From an uncultured Alphaproteobacteria bacterium (GTDB taxonomy: Bacteria > Pseudomonadota > Alphaproteobacteria > HIMB59 > GCA-002718135): a stretch of 64,000 nt of DNA. Position 1 is the stretch's first letter. The number at the start of each line of letters is the position of its first letter. The position numbers and the translations under genes were made by a program. Of the stretch, positions 50,606 to 59,666 are shown piece after piece. Location: assembly GCA_902614085.1 (NCBI GenBank), contig CACMJS010000004.1, forward strand, positions 41,736-105,735. The letters are read 5' to 3'. The notes under the pieces were generated by a model. It was not told the DNA's origin and made no database searches. It saw only the letters and a list, made by a program, of their open reading frames with translations.

Positions 50606-51307
50606 TTAATTTTTATTCTCTTTTTTTATATCATTAATAATTTTTTTTACTTTACTTAAATCTCTTATGGCATAATAAAGTCTATCAATAGTTCCATATT
50701 TACTTTTACCATGCTCTCTTGGTCTATGATCCACGTTTTCGTATATTATACTTGATTTTTTTGCTATAAATAGTGCAGGTATATATCTATGTATACCATT
50801 AAAATAGCTTATTGATAAAAAAATATTTTTATTAAAAACTTTCAAACCACATCCAGTGTCTCTACATTTATCGTTTAAAAGGAATGATCGTATTTTATTT
50901 GCAATAAAAGAAGATATTATTTTTATGTAACTATCTTTTCTTTTATATCTTATGCCAGCTACTAAATCACACTTGTTATCAAAATAAATTTTAACTAATT
51001 TGTTAATATCGATTGGATTGTTTTGACCATCACCATCTATAGTTACAATTGTGTCATAAAATGTATTTTTAATTCCTTCTAATATAGAATAACTTTGTCC
51101 CATATTTTTATTATTTTTAACTAATTTAATAAAATTATAATTTTCAATATATTTTTTAATTTTTATAATACTATCATCTGTGCTAAAATCATCTACTACT
51201 ACTACTTCATATTTATAATCTTTATCTATAAGATTTTTAATTTCATTAAGCAATGAAATGATATTTTCTGATTCATTGAAGATTGGAATAATTATTGAAA
51301 ATTTCAT
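50606..51307 (-). CDS. Family 2 glycosyltransferase, DPM1/polyprenyl-phosphate type
   Basis: A 233-residue soluble GT-A enzyme: SIIPIFNESENI near residue 4, EVVVVDDFSTDDS, TIDGDGQNNPID with the metal-binding Asp residues near 92, RDTGCGLKVF near 148, and VDHRPREHGKSKYG near 196. These are the marks of dolichol/undecaprenyl-phosphate sugar synthases. The two C-terminal membrane helices of the GtrB/ArnC type are missing, as in DPM1, and the LAB_N membrane protein downstream could provide the membrane part. Transfer of mannose, glucose or a uronic acid to polyprenyl phosphate is likely. It overlaps the upstream GT4 gene by 4 nt. Confidence 0.85.
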   Translation of the reverse strand: MKFSIIIPIFNESENIISLLNEIKNLIDKDYKYEVVVVDDFSTDDSIIKIKKYIENYNFIKLVKNNKNMGQSYSILEGIKNTFYDTIVTIDGDGQNNPIDINKLVKIYFDNKCDLVAGIRYKRKDSYIKIISSFIANKIRSFLLNDKCRDTGCGLKVFNKNIFLSISYFNGIHRYIPALFIAKKSSIIYENVDHRPREHGKSKYGTIDRLYYAIRDLSKVKKIINDIKKENKN

Positions 51308-52410
51308 TTTAAGGCATCTTGATGGATTTGCTTCATTATAGAATTAACTATATTAATATTATATTTATCTCTTATTAATCTTTCAGCAAAATTACCTAAT
51401 TTAATTTTTATTTTTGGGTTATTATAAAGATAAATAATTTTATCTAATATTCCTAATATGTTAGACTTATTTATTAAATAACCATTTACTTTATCGATAA
51501 TAATTTCATCTAAACCTGCAGAATCAAAAGCAATTGTTGGCCTACAAAATGAAGATGCTTCTAAAATTGATTTTGGAATTCCTTCTCCATACACAGAAGG
51601 AAAACATAAAACATCACATCTTTTATAAAAATATGAAGTATTAACTTGATAGCCAAACCACTTTACATTTGAATTTTCTATTAGATTTTTGACTTCGTTT
51701 AAAGTGTAAGAATCAGGATTACTATTATCAATTTTACCAATTAAATGGAATTCTATAGAATTATTTTTACATAAGTTAGATATTTTACAAAAGATATCAA
51801 GCCCCTTTTGCTTAAGTAATCTGGATGACATTAAAACTATAAACTTATCATTTTTATTATTATTATCAGTAATATTTTTATTGATTTCAATACCAGAGCC
51901 AGGAACTATAAAGAATTTACTATTAACAAATAGCTGATATTTTAACAAAAGATTTTTATCGTAATTTGTTTGTGTAATAACAATATTATCTTTATTAGAA
52001 AATAATTTAACAATGTATATAAAAAAAAATTTATAAAATTTATATTTTAAATTTTTTTTAGAAAAAATTATCCCTAAACCTGAAAAATTACTTATCAGCT
52101 TAATATTTACTAACTTTGATAAAATATTAGCAAATATTATAGGCTTTATTGTAAATGCGTGTACTATATCAGGTCTTATCTTATTAATTAAAAAATATAA
52201 ATTTATAATTGAGTAAATATCTGAAAAGAATTTTATCCTTCTTGTAAAATGGTACCTCAAAAAAATAATATTTCTATAATCTAGTACATATTGAGAATCT
52301 CTTGGTATTAATACATAAATCTTATAATTTTTAGATAATTCTAAAATAAATTTTTTTTTATGACTTTCAAAATATCTATAATTATTAAATAAAAAAAGAA
52401 TACTTTTCAT
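51304..52410 (-). CDS. Family 4 glycosyltransferase, first copy
   Basis: A 368-residue GT-B enzyme of the PglA/WcaL-like GT4 group. The N-terminal domain opens MKSILFLFNNYRYFESHKKK and contains ADIVHAF-like IRPDIVHAFTIKP; the C-terminal domain has VLMSSRLLKQKGLDIFCKI near residue 195 and GEGIPKSILEASSFCRPTIAF with the catalytic-region Glu and nucleotide-binding residues. Sugar donor and acceptor are unknown. It starts at the base where the polymerase-like gene stops and overlaps the DPM1-like gene by 4 nt, as part of the glycan operon. Confidence 0.87.
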   Translation of the reverse strand: MKSILFLFNNYRYFESHKKKFILELSKNYKIYVLIPRDSQYVLDYRNIIFLRYHFTRRIKFFSDIYSIINLYFLINKIRPDIVHAFTIKPIIFANILSKLVNIKLISNFSGLGIIFSKKNLKYKFYKFFFIYIVKLFSNKDNIVITQTNYDKNLLLKYQLFVNSKFFIVPGSGIEINKNITDNNNKNDKFIVLMSSRLLKQKGLDIFCKISNLCKNNSIEFHLIGKIDNSNPDSYTLNEVKNLIENSNVKWFGYQVNTSYFYKRCDVLCFPSVYGEGIPKSILEASSFCRPTIAFDSAGLDEIIIDKVNGYLINKSNILGILDKIIYLYNNPKIKIKLGNFAERLIRDKYNINIVNSIMKQIHQDALK

Positions 52411-53471
52411 TATAATTTTCTCCTAATCATTTGTAAAATTTGAAGAGAAAAAATTGCAAAAATAAACATGGCTGTTGATTTATATCTTAAACCTGAGCCA
52501 ATGTTCTGAATAGATTGTGGATATTGTATGTAAACGACTAAAATAAAAATAATAAGTATTATAAAAAAATAGTTTAAAAAATTAATTAAATTTAATTTAT
52601 TATAACCATTAATTATGATAATTAGTAATAAAGAAGTGGTTATAATTTTGTCAATATAAGCAATCATAATAGTTATAGTTGTTATTTCTTCATATAGTGG
52701 GCCAAAAAAATATAGATATACACCCTCAAATGATTTTTTTACAAAATCAAAATTGTATATAAAAAAATCCCTTCTATTGGTATTTGCTATTTTATTAAAA
52801 TGTTTATCAGATTCATTTATTATTAAATCTGCATACTGTATTGTAAAAAAACAAAAAGTTAGAAATAATAAAAATAAAACTGAATAAATAAAAAATTTCT
52901 TACTATAATTTTTATAATATTTTAATTCAATACATAGGAAAATATATATTAAAAAAACAGATATTGATAATAATTGTTTGGATGAAAACATTATTAATAG
53001 AGATAAAATAAAAATTGGATCAATAAATATTTTAAAATTAGATTTTTTTGAAAAACGAATAATTGAAATTAAAAAAAAAATATAAATAAATATTTCTTTA
53101 GAATACCAAATTCCATAAATTAAAATTGATGGAGAAACTGTTAAAAATAAAAAAATTATTTTCGATGAGTCAATATTTATATACTTAAAATATTTAAAAT
53201 AAGTAAAAGTTAACAATGAAATCATTAATAGATTTACTAAAAATATATTTTTAAAAAAAATATTGAATAAAATGTATCCAAAAAAATGAAATAATATAGA
53301 TGGATTTCTTAATAAATCTATTAAATTAAAAAAACCAAGTTTGTACTGACCACTGGATAAATAAGCTGTTGAATCCCCTACTGAAATATTAAATTGATTT
53401 ATAAAAAAATTAGCTGAAACATAAATTGAAAAAATTAATAAAAAAATATATTTATCATAAATTTTTATCAT
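52410..53471 (-). CDS. Polytopic membrane protein, candidate polysaccharide polymerase (Wzy/EpsG-like)
   Basis: A 353-residue protein with about nine to ten hydrophobic helices and short loops, no enzyme motif except a family-like TVSPSILIYGIWYSKEIFIY near residue 108, similar to the SP(S)xxx...R/K-E region of EpsG-like proteins. A periplasmic loop of about 70 residues lies near residues 210-260 (NESDKHFNKIANTNRRDFF). Position in the glycosyltransferase operon next to a flippase supports a polymerase or O-antigen ligase role. It overlaps the AsnB-like gene by 17 nt and shares one base with the GT4 gene downstream. The call rests on topology and context. Confidence 0.6.
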   Translation of the reverse strand: MIKIYDKYIFLLIFSIYVSANFFINQFNISVGDSTAYLSSGQYKLGFFNLIDLLRNPSILFHFFGYILFNIFFKNIFLVNLLMISLLTFTYFKYFKYINIDSSKIIFLFLTVSPSILIYGIWYSKEIFIYIFFLISIIRFSKKSNFKIFIDPIFILSLLIMFSSKQLLSISVFLIYIFLCIELKYYKNYSKKFFIYSVLFLLFLTFCFFTIQYADLIINESDKHFNKIANTNRRDFFIYNFDFVKKSFEGVYLYFFGPLYEEITTITIMIAYIDKIITTSLLLIIIINGYNKLNLINFLNYFFIILIIFILVVYIQYPQSIQNIGSGLRYKSTAMFIFAIFSLQILQMIRRKL

Positions 53472-55368
53472 GATTATCTAGCCAATTTAACAATATATAG
53501 AAACATAATATTTTATCTCCATAATTAACTTTATATATTTGATGATCATCCCACAAGAGTTGAAATTGATCTTTATTTATAAAATCATTATTTGATGACA
53601 TAACTGTATCATATACAAATTGTAAATGACCGTCTCTTAACCAAGTATCTATTGGAATTCCAAAACCTTTTTTTGGATAAGAGGAATTGCGTAATTTCAA
53701 CCCTTTTACTATATCTCTCAAGACAATTTTTGATTCACTATTTCTAAATAAATAATTACTATCTTTAATTGAAAAACTTAAGTCAATTAGATCATTGGAC
53801 AAAAAAGGGACTCTTGCTTCAATACTATAGTGCATACTAGCTCTGTCTACTTTAGTTAGTACATCAAATGGAAGAAAATTTTCAAAATCATTATGCATTA
53901 TTGATTTTGCATCAAAATAATTTTCTTCCAAATAGTTGAACTTTCCAGCATCACCAATAAGCCTAAATTCATTTTTAATATTAGAAGAACATAAATAAGA
54001 GTGATATTCATGATATGTTTGACTTAGAGAAGCCTCTAGAAATTTGTAAATTTTATGAGAAAATGCAGTTTTTGATTTTTCGAGTAAAATAATTTTTCTA
54101 TATCGGATTATTGAGGACATTATATGAAATATTGAAGAAGAAGATAAGTAAGAAATAGTTTTTTTATAACTATTTATTTTTTTTATAAAATTCCATATTC
54201 TCTTTCCAATATTATACCTATTATATCCGCCGAATAACTCATCTCCACCATCTCCAGATAAAACAACTTTATTTTGATGATTAATAATTTCAAATAAGAA
54301 AACAGTTGGTATGAATGATAGATCACAAAAAGGTTCATTATAATATTTATAAGAATGAGTTATTATATCTTTAAATTTGGAAGGAGTAAGAAATGCTTCT
54401 TGATGATTTGTCCCTAAAATTTTAGCTGTATTTTTAGCTATCTTTGATTCATCAAAATTTTTATTTTCGAAACCAATACTAAATGAATTTATTTTTTTTA
54501 TTGAATTTTTTTGCGCATAATATGATATCAAAGTAGAATCAATCCCTCCAGATAACAGTACTCCAATATCTACGTCAGAAATTAGTTGAGATTTAATTGA
54601 TTCTTCAATTTTTAAATTTGTGTAATTTTTAAATTCTTCATAATTATCAAAATTATAATAATTATGTTTAATACTATTTATACTATCATAATAAACGTTT
54701 TGATTAAAATCTTGTAAATTTTCTAAATTTAAATCATACAAAACACCTGGTTTTGCCTTGTAAACATTTTCAAATATTGAGTGTGGTTTATTAATATATC
54801 TAAAATCAAAATAGAAATTTATAGAGTTTTGATTAATTTTCAGATCTCGTCTTATTGATTTAATTGGTGCTATTTCAGATGAAATAATAATTTCATTGTT
54901 TTCAATAAGATAATAAAGAGGCTTAACACCAACTCTATCAACCGCAAAATAAATTTTTTTTTCATATTTATCGAAAATTACAAATGAAAAAATTCCATCA
55001 AGCTCATCAATTTTATCAAGTTTTTTAAATTGAGAAATTAAGAATAACAGTACTTCCGTATCAGAGCTTGATTTAAGTTTATAATTATGCAAGTTATATT
55101 TTTTTAGTATTTTTCTATAGTTATATATCTCTCCATTATAAATAATTGCATATCTTTCATCTGGATCAGAGGAAGTTAAAGGTTGATTTGCATTTTTACT
55201 CAAATCCAAAATACTTAATCTTTGATGACCCATGTGAATGTTATTATCTTTGAAGTGTTTATATCCGGTATGATCTGGCCCTCTATAAGCTATTGTGTTC
55301 AGAGCTTTTCTAAAAATATCTTGAGATAAATTATTATTTTTAGAAAAATAGAAAAGAAAACCACACAT
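53455..55368 (-). CDS. Glutamine-hydrolysing asparagine synthase (AsnB) family protein in the glycan operon
   Basis: A 637-residue two-domain amidotransferase. Cys2 in MCGFLFYFS is the class II glutaminase nucleophile; RGPDHTGY, GHQRLSILDLS and YNGEIYNYR follow. The synthetase domain has the PP-loop VLLSGGIDSTLISYY near residue 272 and SGDGGDELFGGYNRY near 375. Such AsnB homologues in polysaccharide loci usually amidate uronic acid or other carboxyl groups on sugars, and a UDP-glucuronate 4-epimerase is encoded nearby. Genuine asparagine synthesis is possible too. It overlaps the polymerase-like gene and follows a GT4 gene by 10 nt. Confidence 0.87.
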   Translation of the reverse strand: MCGFLFYFSKNNNLSQDIFRKALNTIAYRGPDHTGYKHFKDNNIHMGHQRLSILDLSKNANQPLTSSDPDERYAIIYNGEIYNYRKILKKYNLHNYKLKSSSDTEVLLFLISQFKKLDKIDELDGIFSFVIFDKYEKKIYFAVDRVGVKPLYYLIENNEIIISSEIAPIKSIRRDLKINQNSINFYFDFRYINKPHSIFENVYKAKPGVLYDLNLENLQDFNQNVYYDSINSIKHNYYNFDNYEEFKNYTNLKIEESIKSQLISDVDIGVLLSGGIDSTLISYYAQKNSIKKINSFSIGFENKNFDESKIAKNTAKILGTNHQEAFLTPSKFKDIITHSYKYYNEPFCDLSFIPTVFLFEIINHQNKVVLSGDGGDELFGGYNRYNIGKRIWNFIKKINSYKKTISYLSSSSIFHIMSSIIRYRKIILLEKSKTAFSHKIYKFLEASLSQTYHEYHSYLCSSNIKNEFRLIGDAGKFNYLEENYFDAKSIMHNDFENFLPFDVLTKVDRASMHYSIEARVPFLSNDLIDLSFSIKDSNYLFRNSESKIVLRDIVKGLKLRNSSYPKKGFGIPIDTWLRDGHLQFVYDTVMSSNNDFINKDQFQLLWDDHQIYKVNYGDKILCFYILLNWLDNHDKNL

Positions 55369-55378
55369 AAGTTATATA

Positions 55379-56479
55379 TTAAATATTATGGAGAGTTTTA
55401 ATATAAAATTTACAAACTTTATCAATAGAATAATTAGAAATTATTTTTTTTCTTGAAAGTTCTAAAATTTTTTTATTTTTAAAATTATCTTTAATAAAAT
55501 TATTAATTTCATTAATATTTAAATTATCATTAATTAATAGTCCATAATCTGAAATTAAATCTCTAGACATTCCAACATTAGTCGAAATTACTAAAGTTTC
55601 AGATAACATTGACTCAGCTAAAATAGATGGAAAAGATTCGCCATAGGATGATGTTAAAAATACACAATCACTTAAATTAAGTATCTCATTAATATTTTTG
55701 ATATTATCAAAAATCATAAAATTATCATTTTGCAAATATGAATATTTGCTCTTAATTCCATCTCCACACATTAAAAATTTATAATTAGAATTAATTTTTA
55801 TTAATAAATTTGCAATTTTAATAAATAATTTATGATTTTTCATAGAATGATATCTAGATAAATTTGATATTAAAATATCATTATTACTAAGATTAAATTT
55901 TTTTCTTAATAAATTTAATTCTTCGTCTGTTAGTTTATAAAATTCATTACCGTCAAATGAATTATAAATAATTTTTAATATATTATTATTTTTTGGAATT
56001 AGAAATTTTGCATGCGTATCTCTAGAATTTTTTGAATTAAATATTATTAAATTAGGAATTATTGAAAATATATAATGTATGTAAATTATTAATTTTTTAT
56101 TAAAATTAATATAATATTTTTGATCTAGTGTTTGTCTAATATTCCAAATTAACTTACTACTTCTAAATGAAATTAATTTAAAAATTATAGAAAAAATATT
56201 AGCATGATAAAGCCATGACACTATAAAATTGGATCTAAAATTAATAACTCTGATTAAATTTAAATAAAATTTTGGGTTTATAAAAAATAAATAATTTAAA
56301 TTCATATTTATGATTTCAATTTTTTGATCATAAAATTCATTTTCCATTTTACCATTTGATTTAAGGACAACTAACAATATTTTTACTAATTTATCTTTAC
56401 GTAAATATTTAATAATATTTAATAGTTTTTTTTCAGCGCCTCCTTGATTTAATGATGTAATAATAAATAAATAATTCAT
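55379..56479 (-). CDS. Family 4 glycosyltransferase, second copy
   Basis: A 366-residue GT-B enzyme. The N-terminus MNYLFIITSLNQGGAEKKLL carries the glycine-rich GGAE acceptor-side motif of GT4; the C-terminal domain has ILISNLSRYHSMKNHKLF near residue 200 and SSYGESFPSILAESMLSET near residue 282 with the EX7E-type glutamates. Donor sugar unknown. It lies between the GT2 gene (3 nt) and the AsnB-like gene (10 nt). Lysine- and asparagine-rich sequence reflects the even higher AT content of this island. Confidence 0.86.
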   Translation of the reverse strand: MNYLFIITSLNQGGAEKKLLNIIKYLRKDKLVKILLVVLKSNGKMENEFYDQKIEIINMNLNYLFFINPKFYLNLIRVINFRSNFIVSWLYHANIFSIIFKLISFRSSKLIWNIRQTLDQKYYINFNKKLIIYIHYIFSIIPNLIIFNSKNSRDTHAKFLIPKNNNILKIIYNSFDGNEFYKLTDEELNLLRKKFNLSNNDILISNLSRYHSMKNHKLFIKIANLLIKINSNYKFLMCGDGIKSKYSYLQNDNFMIFDNIKNINEILNLSDCVFLTSSYGESFPSILAESMLSETLVISTNVGMSRDLISDYGLLINDNLNINEINNFIKDNFKNKKILELSRKKIISNYSIDKVCKFYIKTLHNI

Positions 56480-56482
56480 GGA

Positions 56483-57463
56483 TTATTTACCTAATCTTTT
56501 TTTATATTTAGTTTTTAATTTATTCAGTATTTTGTTAAAAATATCAAATGATAAAAAAAAAGAATTTAAAATAAATATTATATGAATTAATAAAAAATTA
56601 TTATTAATTTCTAAATAAACTTTATAAAGCTTATAATTATTTTGTTTTCTTTCTGTTTTGTTTATACCACTATTATAGCTTAAAAAATATGAGTTGAGAG
56701 GACTTGATACAATATTTGATATAAATTTTTTCAAATATTTTTTCATTTCTTGTTTTTTAAAAAATTCTAAATCTAATAATTTGACTATACTAATTGCAAA
56801 AGCATATCTTGACCATTTTAAATTTTCATCATTATCATGTGAAATAATAATTTTTTTTTTACTTAATAAAGTTTTTTTATTTGAATTAATAGTAGCAGCA
56901 AATAATATTGCCAAATGAGGTGCAAATGAATTACTAAAATTTACACCAAAATAAATATTTTTTTTAAATTCATTAACGTTAAAAATATTAGCAGAAATAA
57001 ATAAAATATTAGAACATGATGTTTTATAATTATTTAAATTTATAAAAAAATGCTTCAAATTATTTAAAATTGTTTCACGCTTATGAGTATGAATACTTGT
57101 TGAATAATTAATGCATAACAAATCTTTTTTATTATTATCTAAATCAAATAATATATTTTTTATTGAATCTTTGTTTATTTCATCATCGTCTCCTAAAACC
57201 CATACCCATTTAGTGTTTGATAATTCAATACATTTAATTATATTTAAATTAGCTCCTATATTTTTCTCATTATTTATAATTTTTATATATTGATATTCTA
57301 TATATTCATTTATAGAAATTAATTTATCTTTATCTGAATTGTTTTGAATTACTAAAACTTCAAATAATGGATTATAATTATTTATTAAAAAATCTAATTT
57401 ATCTGTTAAAAACTTTATTCTGTTATAGGTTGGTATGGCTATTGTTAAAATTGGCGTTTTCAT
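56483..57463 (-). CDS. Family 2 glycosyltransferase
   Basis: A 326-residue GT-A enzyme starting MKTPILTIAIPTYNRIKFLT, with NEKNIGANLNIIKCIE and the metal-binding WVWVLGDDDEINKDS near residue 95. A longer frame adds nine residues but would overlap the reductase gene upstream and spoil the normal GT2 start, so the ATG at 57463, 1 nt past the reductase stop codon, is preferred. The C-terminal 120 residues are basic and hydrophobic (LLIHIIFILNSFFLSFDIF), possibly a membrane-associating helix. Donor and acceptor are unknown. Confidence 0.82.
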   Translation of the reverse strand: MKTPILTIAIPTYNRIKFLTDKLDFLINNYNPLFEVLVIQNNSDKDKLISINEYIEYQYIKIINNEKNIGANLNIIKCIELSNTKWVWVLGDDDEINKDSIKNILFDLDNNKKDLLCINYSTSIHTHKRETILNNLKHFFINLNNYKTSCSNILFISANIFNVNEFKKNIYFGVNFSNSFAPHLAILFAATINSNKKTLLSKKKIIISHDNDENLKWSRYAFAISIVKLLDLEFFKKQEMKKYLKKFISNIVSSPLNSYFLSYNSGINKTERKQNNYKLYKVYLEINNNFLLIHIIFILNSFFLSFDIFNKILNKLKTKYKKRLGK

Positions 57464-57464
57464 T

Positions 57465-58475
57465 TTATTTAAACCAATTATAAGTATCAATAATTTTGTT
57501 ATTAATTGTAAAGTTTTCTTTTAATTTAAATTCATTAACAAATAATTGAATATCTGGTTTATATTCCTGCCTTCTAGTTTTTGATATATTATTTAAAATT
57601 TTAATTTTTAGATTCAAAGAATATTCTTTCTTTGCCAAAGTTACAAAATAATTAGCTAATTTTTTTATACTAATAATTTGATCTGATCCTAAGTTATAAA
57701 TTTGATTAACTCCACTAAGTGCTATTTTAAGGGAAAAATAAGAAAGATCATCTACATGTAAAAAAGATCTTTTTGCAAGACCATTACCATTGATAACAAT
57801 ATTTTTCTTGTCTAGTAAACATTTTATAAAATTTCCAAAAACAAAACTATGATTTAATTTCATTCTAGGACCTACAATTGTAAAGGGCCTAATTATATAA
57901 TAATTATTTTTTTTTAAATTATTAATTATTAGATCTTCTGCAATTTTTTTGTGTATAGCATAATAATTAAATTTATCATTTATATTAAAATACATATCAT
58001 AATCCTCATTAATTTTATTTTTGATTAAATTATTTTTATTAGAATATATTGCAGCAGAACTAAAAAATATTAGTTTAGATACTTTATATTTTTTACAATA
58101 TTCAACCACCTTATTGGTTCCAGTAACAACAGTGTTCAAGGATTCTGAAATTACATTTCTACTAGGTTGGTGCTCTACATTAGATGCTAAATGAAATATA
58201 ATATTAACTTTAAATTTTATTAAACTAAAATCAGTTACATTTAATTTTAAATGTTTTGTATTAGATTTATCAATTCTCTTATGAGTTATCTTATTTCTTG
58301 ATAATAAATAAAATTTTATATTTAATTTATATTTTTTATTTAGATTTTGTAAAAATAAATAAAGTGAATATCCTATAAAACCTGAAGCTCCAGTAATTAA
58401 AATTTTTTTGTTTTTGAGTAAATTTAATTCAGTGTTTGTAAAATTATATTTAAGAAACCTTTTATCAAAAATCAT
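57465..58475 (-). CDS. NAD(P)-dependent sugar epimerase/reductase, candidate CDP-deoxyhexose reductase
   Basis: A 336-residue extended SDR: KKILITGASGFIGYSLYLFL near residue 28, FHLASNVEHQPSRN near 98, SSAAIYSN near 142, YYAIHKK near 175 (YxxxK) and RPFTIVGPRM. It directly follows the RfbH-like gene (4-nt overlap) in the order rfbF-rfbG-rfbH-like-reductase, where abequose or paratose synthases sit in O-antigen loci, so a 4-keto reductase of a CDP-3,6-dideoxyhexulose is the best guess. The similarity is to the broad RmlD/GalE group only; an epimerase is possible. Confidence 0.72.
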   Translation of the reverse strand: MIFDKRFLKYNFTNTELNLLKNKKILITGASGFIGYSLYLFLQNLNKKYKLNIKFYLLSRNKITHKRIDKSNTKHLKLNVTDFSLIKFKVNIIFHLASNVEHQPSRNVISESLNTVVTGTNKVVEYCKKYKVSKLIFFSSAAIYSNKNNLIKNKINEDYDMYFNINDKFNYYAIHKKIAEDLIINNLKKNNYYIIRPFTIVGPRMKLNHSFVFGNFIKCLLDKKNIVINGNGLAKRSFLHVDDLSYFSLKIALSGVNQIYNLGSDQIISIKKLANYFVTLAKKEYSLNLKIKILNNISKTRRQEYKPDIQLFVNEFKLKENFTINNKIIDTYNWFK

Positions 58476-59662
58476 TTTTCATTGATAAGATTAAGTATTT
58501 TATTATGTATATACTTTAATTCCTTTTGTTTTAAACCATGATGTAGTCCAATCATCATACCAAATTTCATAACATTATCAGAATTTGTTAAACCATCCTT
58601 ATCTACTTTATATTTAATGTTTTTCATACAAGGTTGCCTAGTTATATTTCCAGTAAATATAACTCGTGTTTGTATATTATTTTTTTCTAAAAATATTTGT
58701 AATCTTTTTCTGTTAAAATATTTATTTTTTTTTATAAGAAAAGGATAAGCGAGCCAATTAGTATCTACTTTTTTATTTACAAATGGAACATCAAAATAAG
58801 TTTTAAGTTTAGAAAAAAAATTTTGATGAAAATTGAAATTTCTTTTTCTTATTTTGGAATTTTTATTTAAATTATTAAGTTGCACATTAGCAAAAGCAGC
58901 GCTAATTTCAGATGGTTCTAGATTATATCCAAGTTCCTGAAAGATAAATTTTTTATCATAGTCAATATTTTGTATTTTGACATTAAATCTATTTTCAATC
59001 TTCTCAGAATTTTTACCAAAAATTGATGAAGTCCTTCCCCATGATCTTAATAAAATTGCTTTTTTATATATATTTTTATCATTTATACATAACATACCAC
59101 CATTGCCAGCTCCATTAATAACATGAGATCCATAAAAACTTGTTATTGAGGCATCACTGTAGTAACCTGTTGATCTTCCATCAAATTTTGAGCCCAACGT
59201 ATCGGCTGAGTCTTCAATAAAAAATAGTTTGAATTTATTTGCTAATAAACGTATTTTTTTTAAGTTGGCAATATTGCCAATCAAATGAGGAATGCATATA
59301 GCTTTTGTATTTTTAGTAATATTTCTTTCAATTTTTTCCACATCAATATTAAAAGTGTTTTTTTCAATATCAATCAACACTGGCTTTAAGTTATTATTAA
59401 CTATTGCAGACATTGTAGTTCCGAATGTTAATGCAGGAGTAATAACCTCTGAGTTTTTTGGAAAATTTAAAATATTAAAGATAAGAAACAAAGCAGAACT
59501 TCCAGAATTAACCATTACTCCGTATTTTTTATCAAATATTTTTGATATCCTCTTTTCAAAAGTTTCAACTTGTTTACCCATTTGGGTTGATTTTTTTAAA
59601 ACATTTGTAACAGCTGTTATTTCTTTTAATCCATGTACACTTTTTCCGTAAGAAACTTGCAT
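58472..59662 (-). CDS. DegT-fold sugar 3-dehydratase, RfbH/ColD-like (His in place of PLP-Lys)
   Basis: A 396-residue PLP/PMP enzyme of the DegT/AHBA family. The Schiff-base Lys is replaced by His180 in SITSFYGSHVINGAGNGGM, the mark of 3-dehydratases such as RfbH/DdhC and ColD. ITRQPCMKNIKYKV and LGYNLEPSEISAAFANVQL strongly resemble RfbH. However, the loop after WGR that carries the Fe-S cysteines in RfbH (WGRDCYC...) reads WGRTSSIFGKNSEKIENRF, with none. So the enzyme may remove the 3-OH by a ColD-like, cluster-free route. It follows rfbG by 4 nt, so the substrate is likely CDP-4-keto-6-deoxyglucose. Confidence 0.8.
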   Translation of the reverse strand: MQVSYGKSVHGLKEITAVTNVLKKSTQMGKQVETFEKRISKIFDKKYGVMVNSGSSALFLIFNILNFPKNSEVITPALTFGTTMSAIVNNNLKPVLIDIEKNTFNIDVEKIERNITKNTKAICIPHLIGNIANLKKIRLLANKFKLFFIEDSADTLGSKFDGRSTGYYSDASITSFYGSHVINGAGNGGMLCINDKNIYKKAILLRSWGRTSSIFGKNSEKIENRFNVKIQNIDYDKKFIFQELGYNLEPSEISAAFANVQLNNLNKNSKIRKRNFNFHQNFFSKLKTYFDVPFVNKKVDTNWLAYPFLIKKNKYFNRKRLQIFLEKNNIQTRVIFTGNITRQPCMKNIKYKVDKDGLTNSDNVMKFGMMIGLHHGLKQKELKYIHNKILNLINEK

Positions 59663-59666
59663 AATT

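Noticed and set aside
59292..59651. Open frame of 119 codons on the plus strand
   Set aside because: Fully antisense to the RfbH-like dehydratase, whose motifs are clear; hydrophobic composition is what a complement of this AT-rich gene gives.
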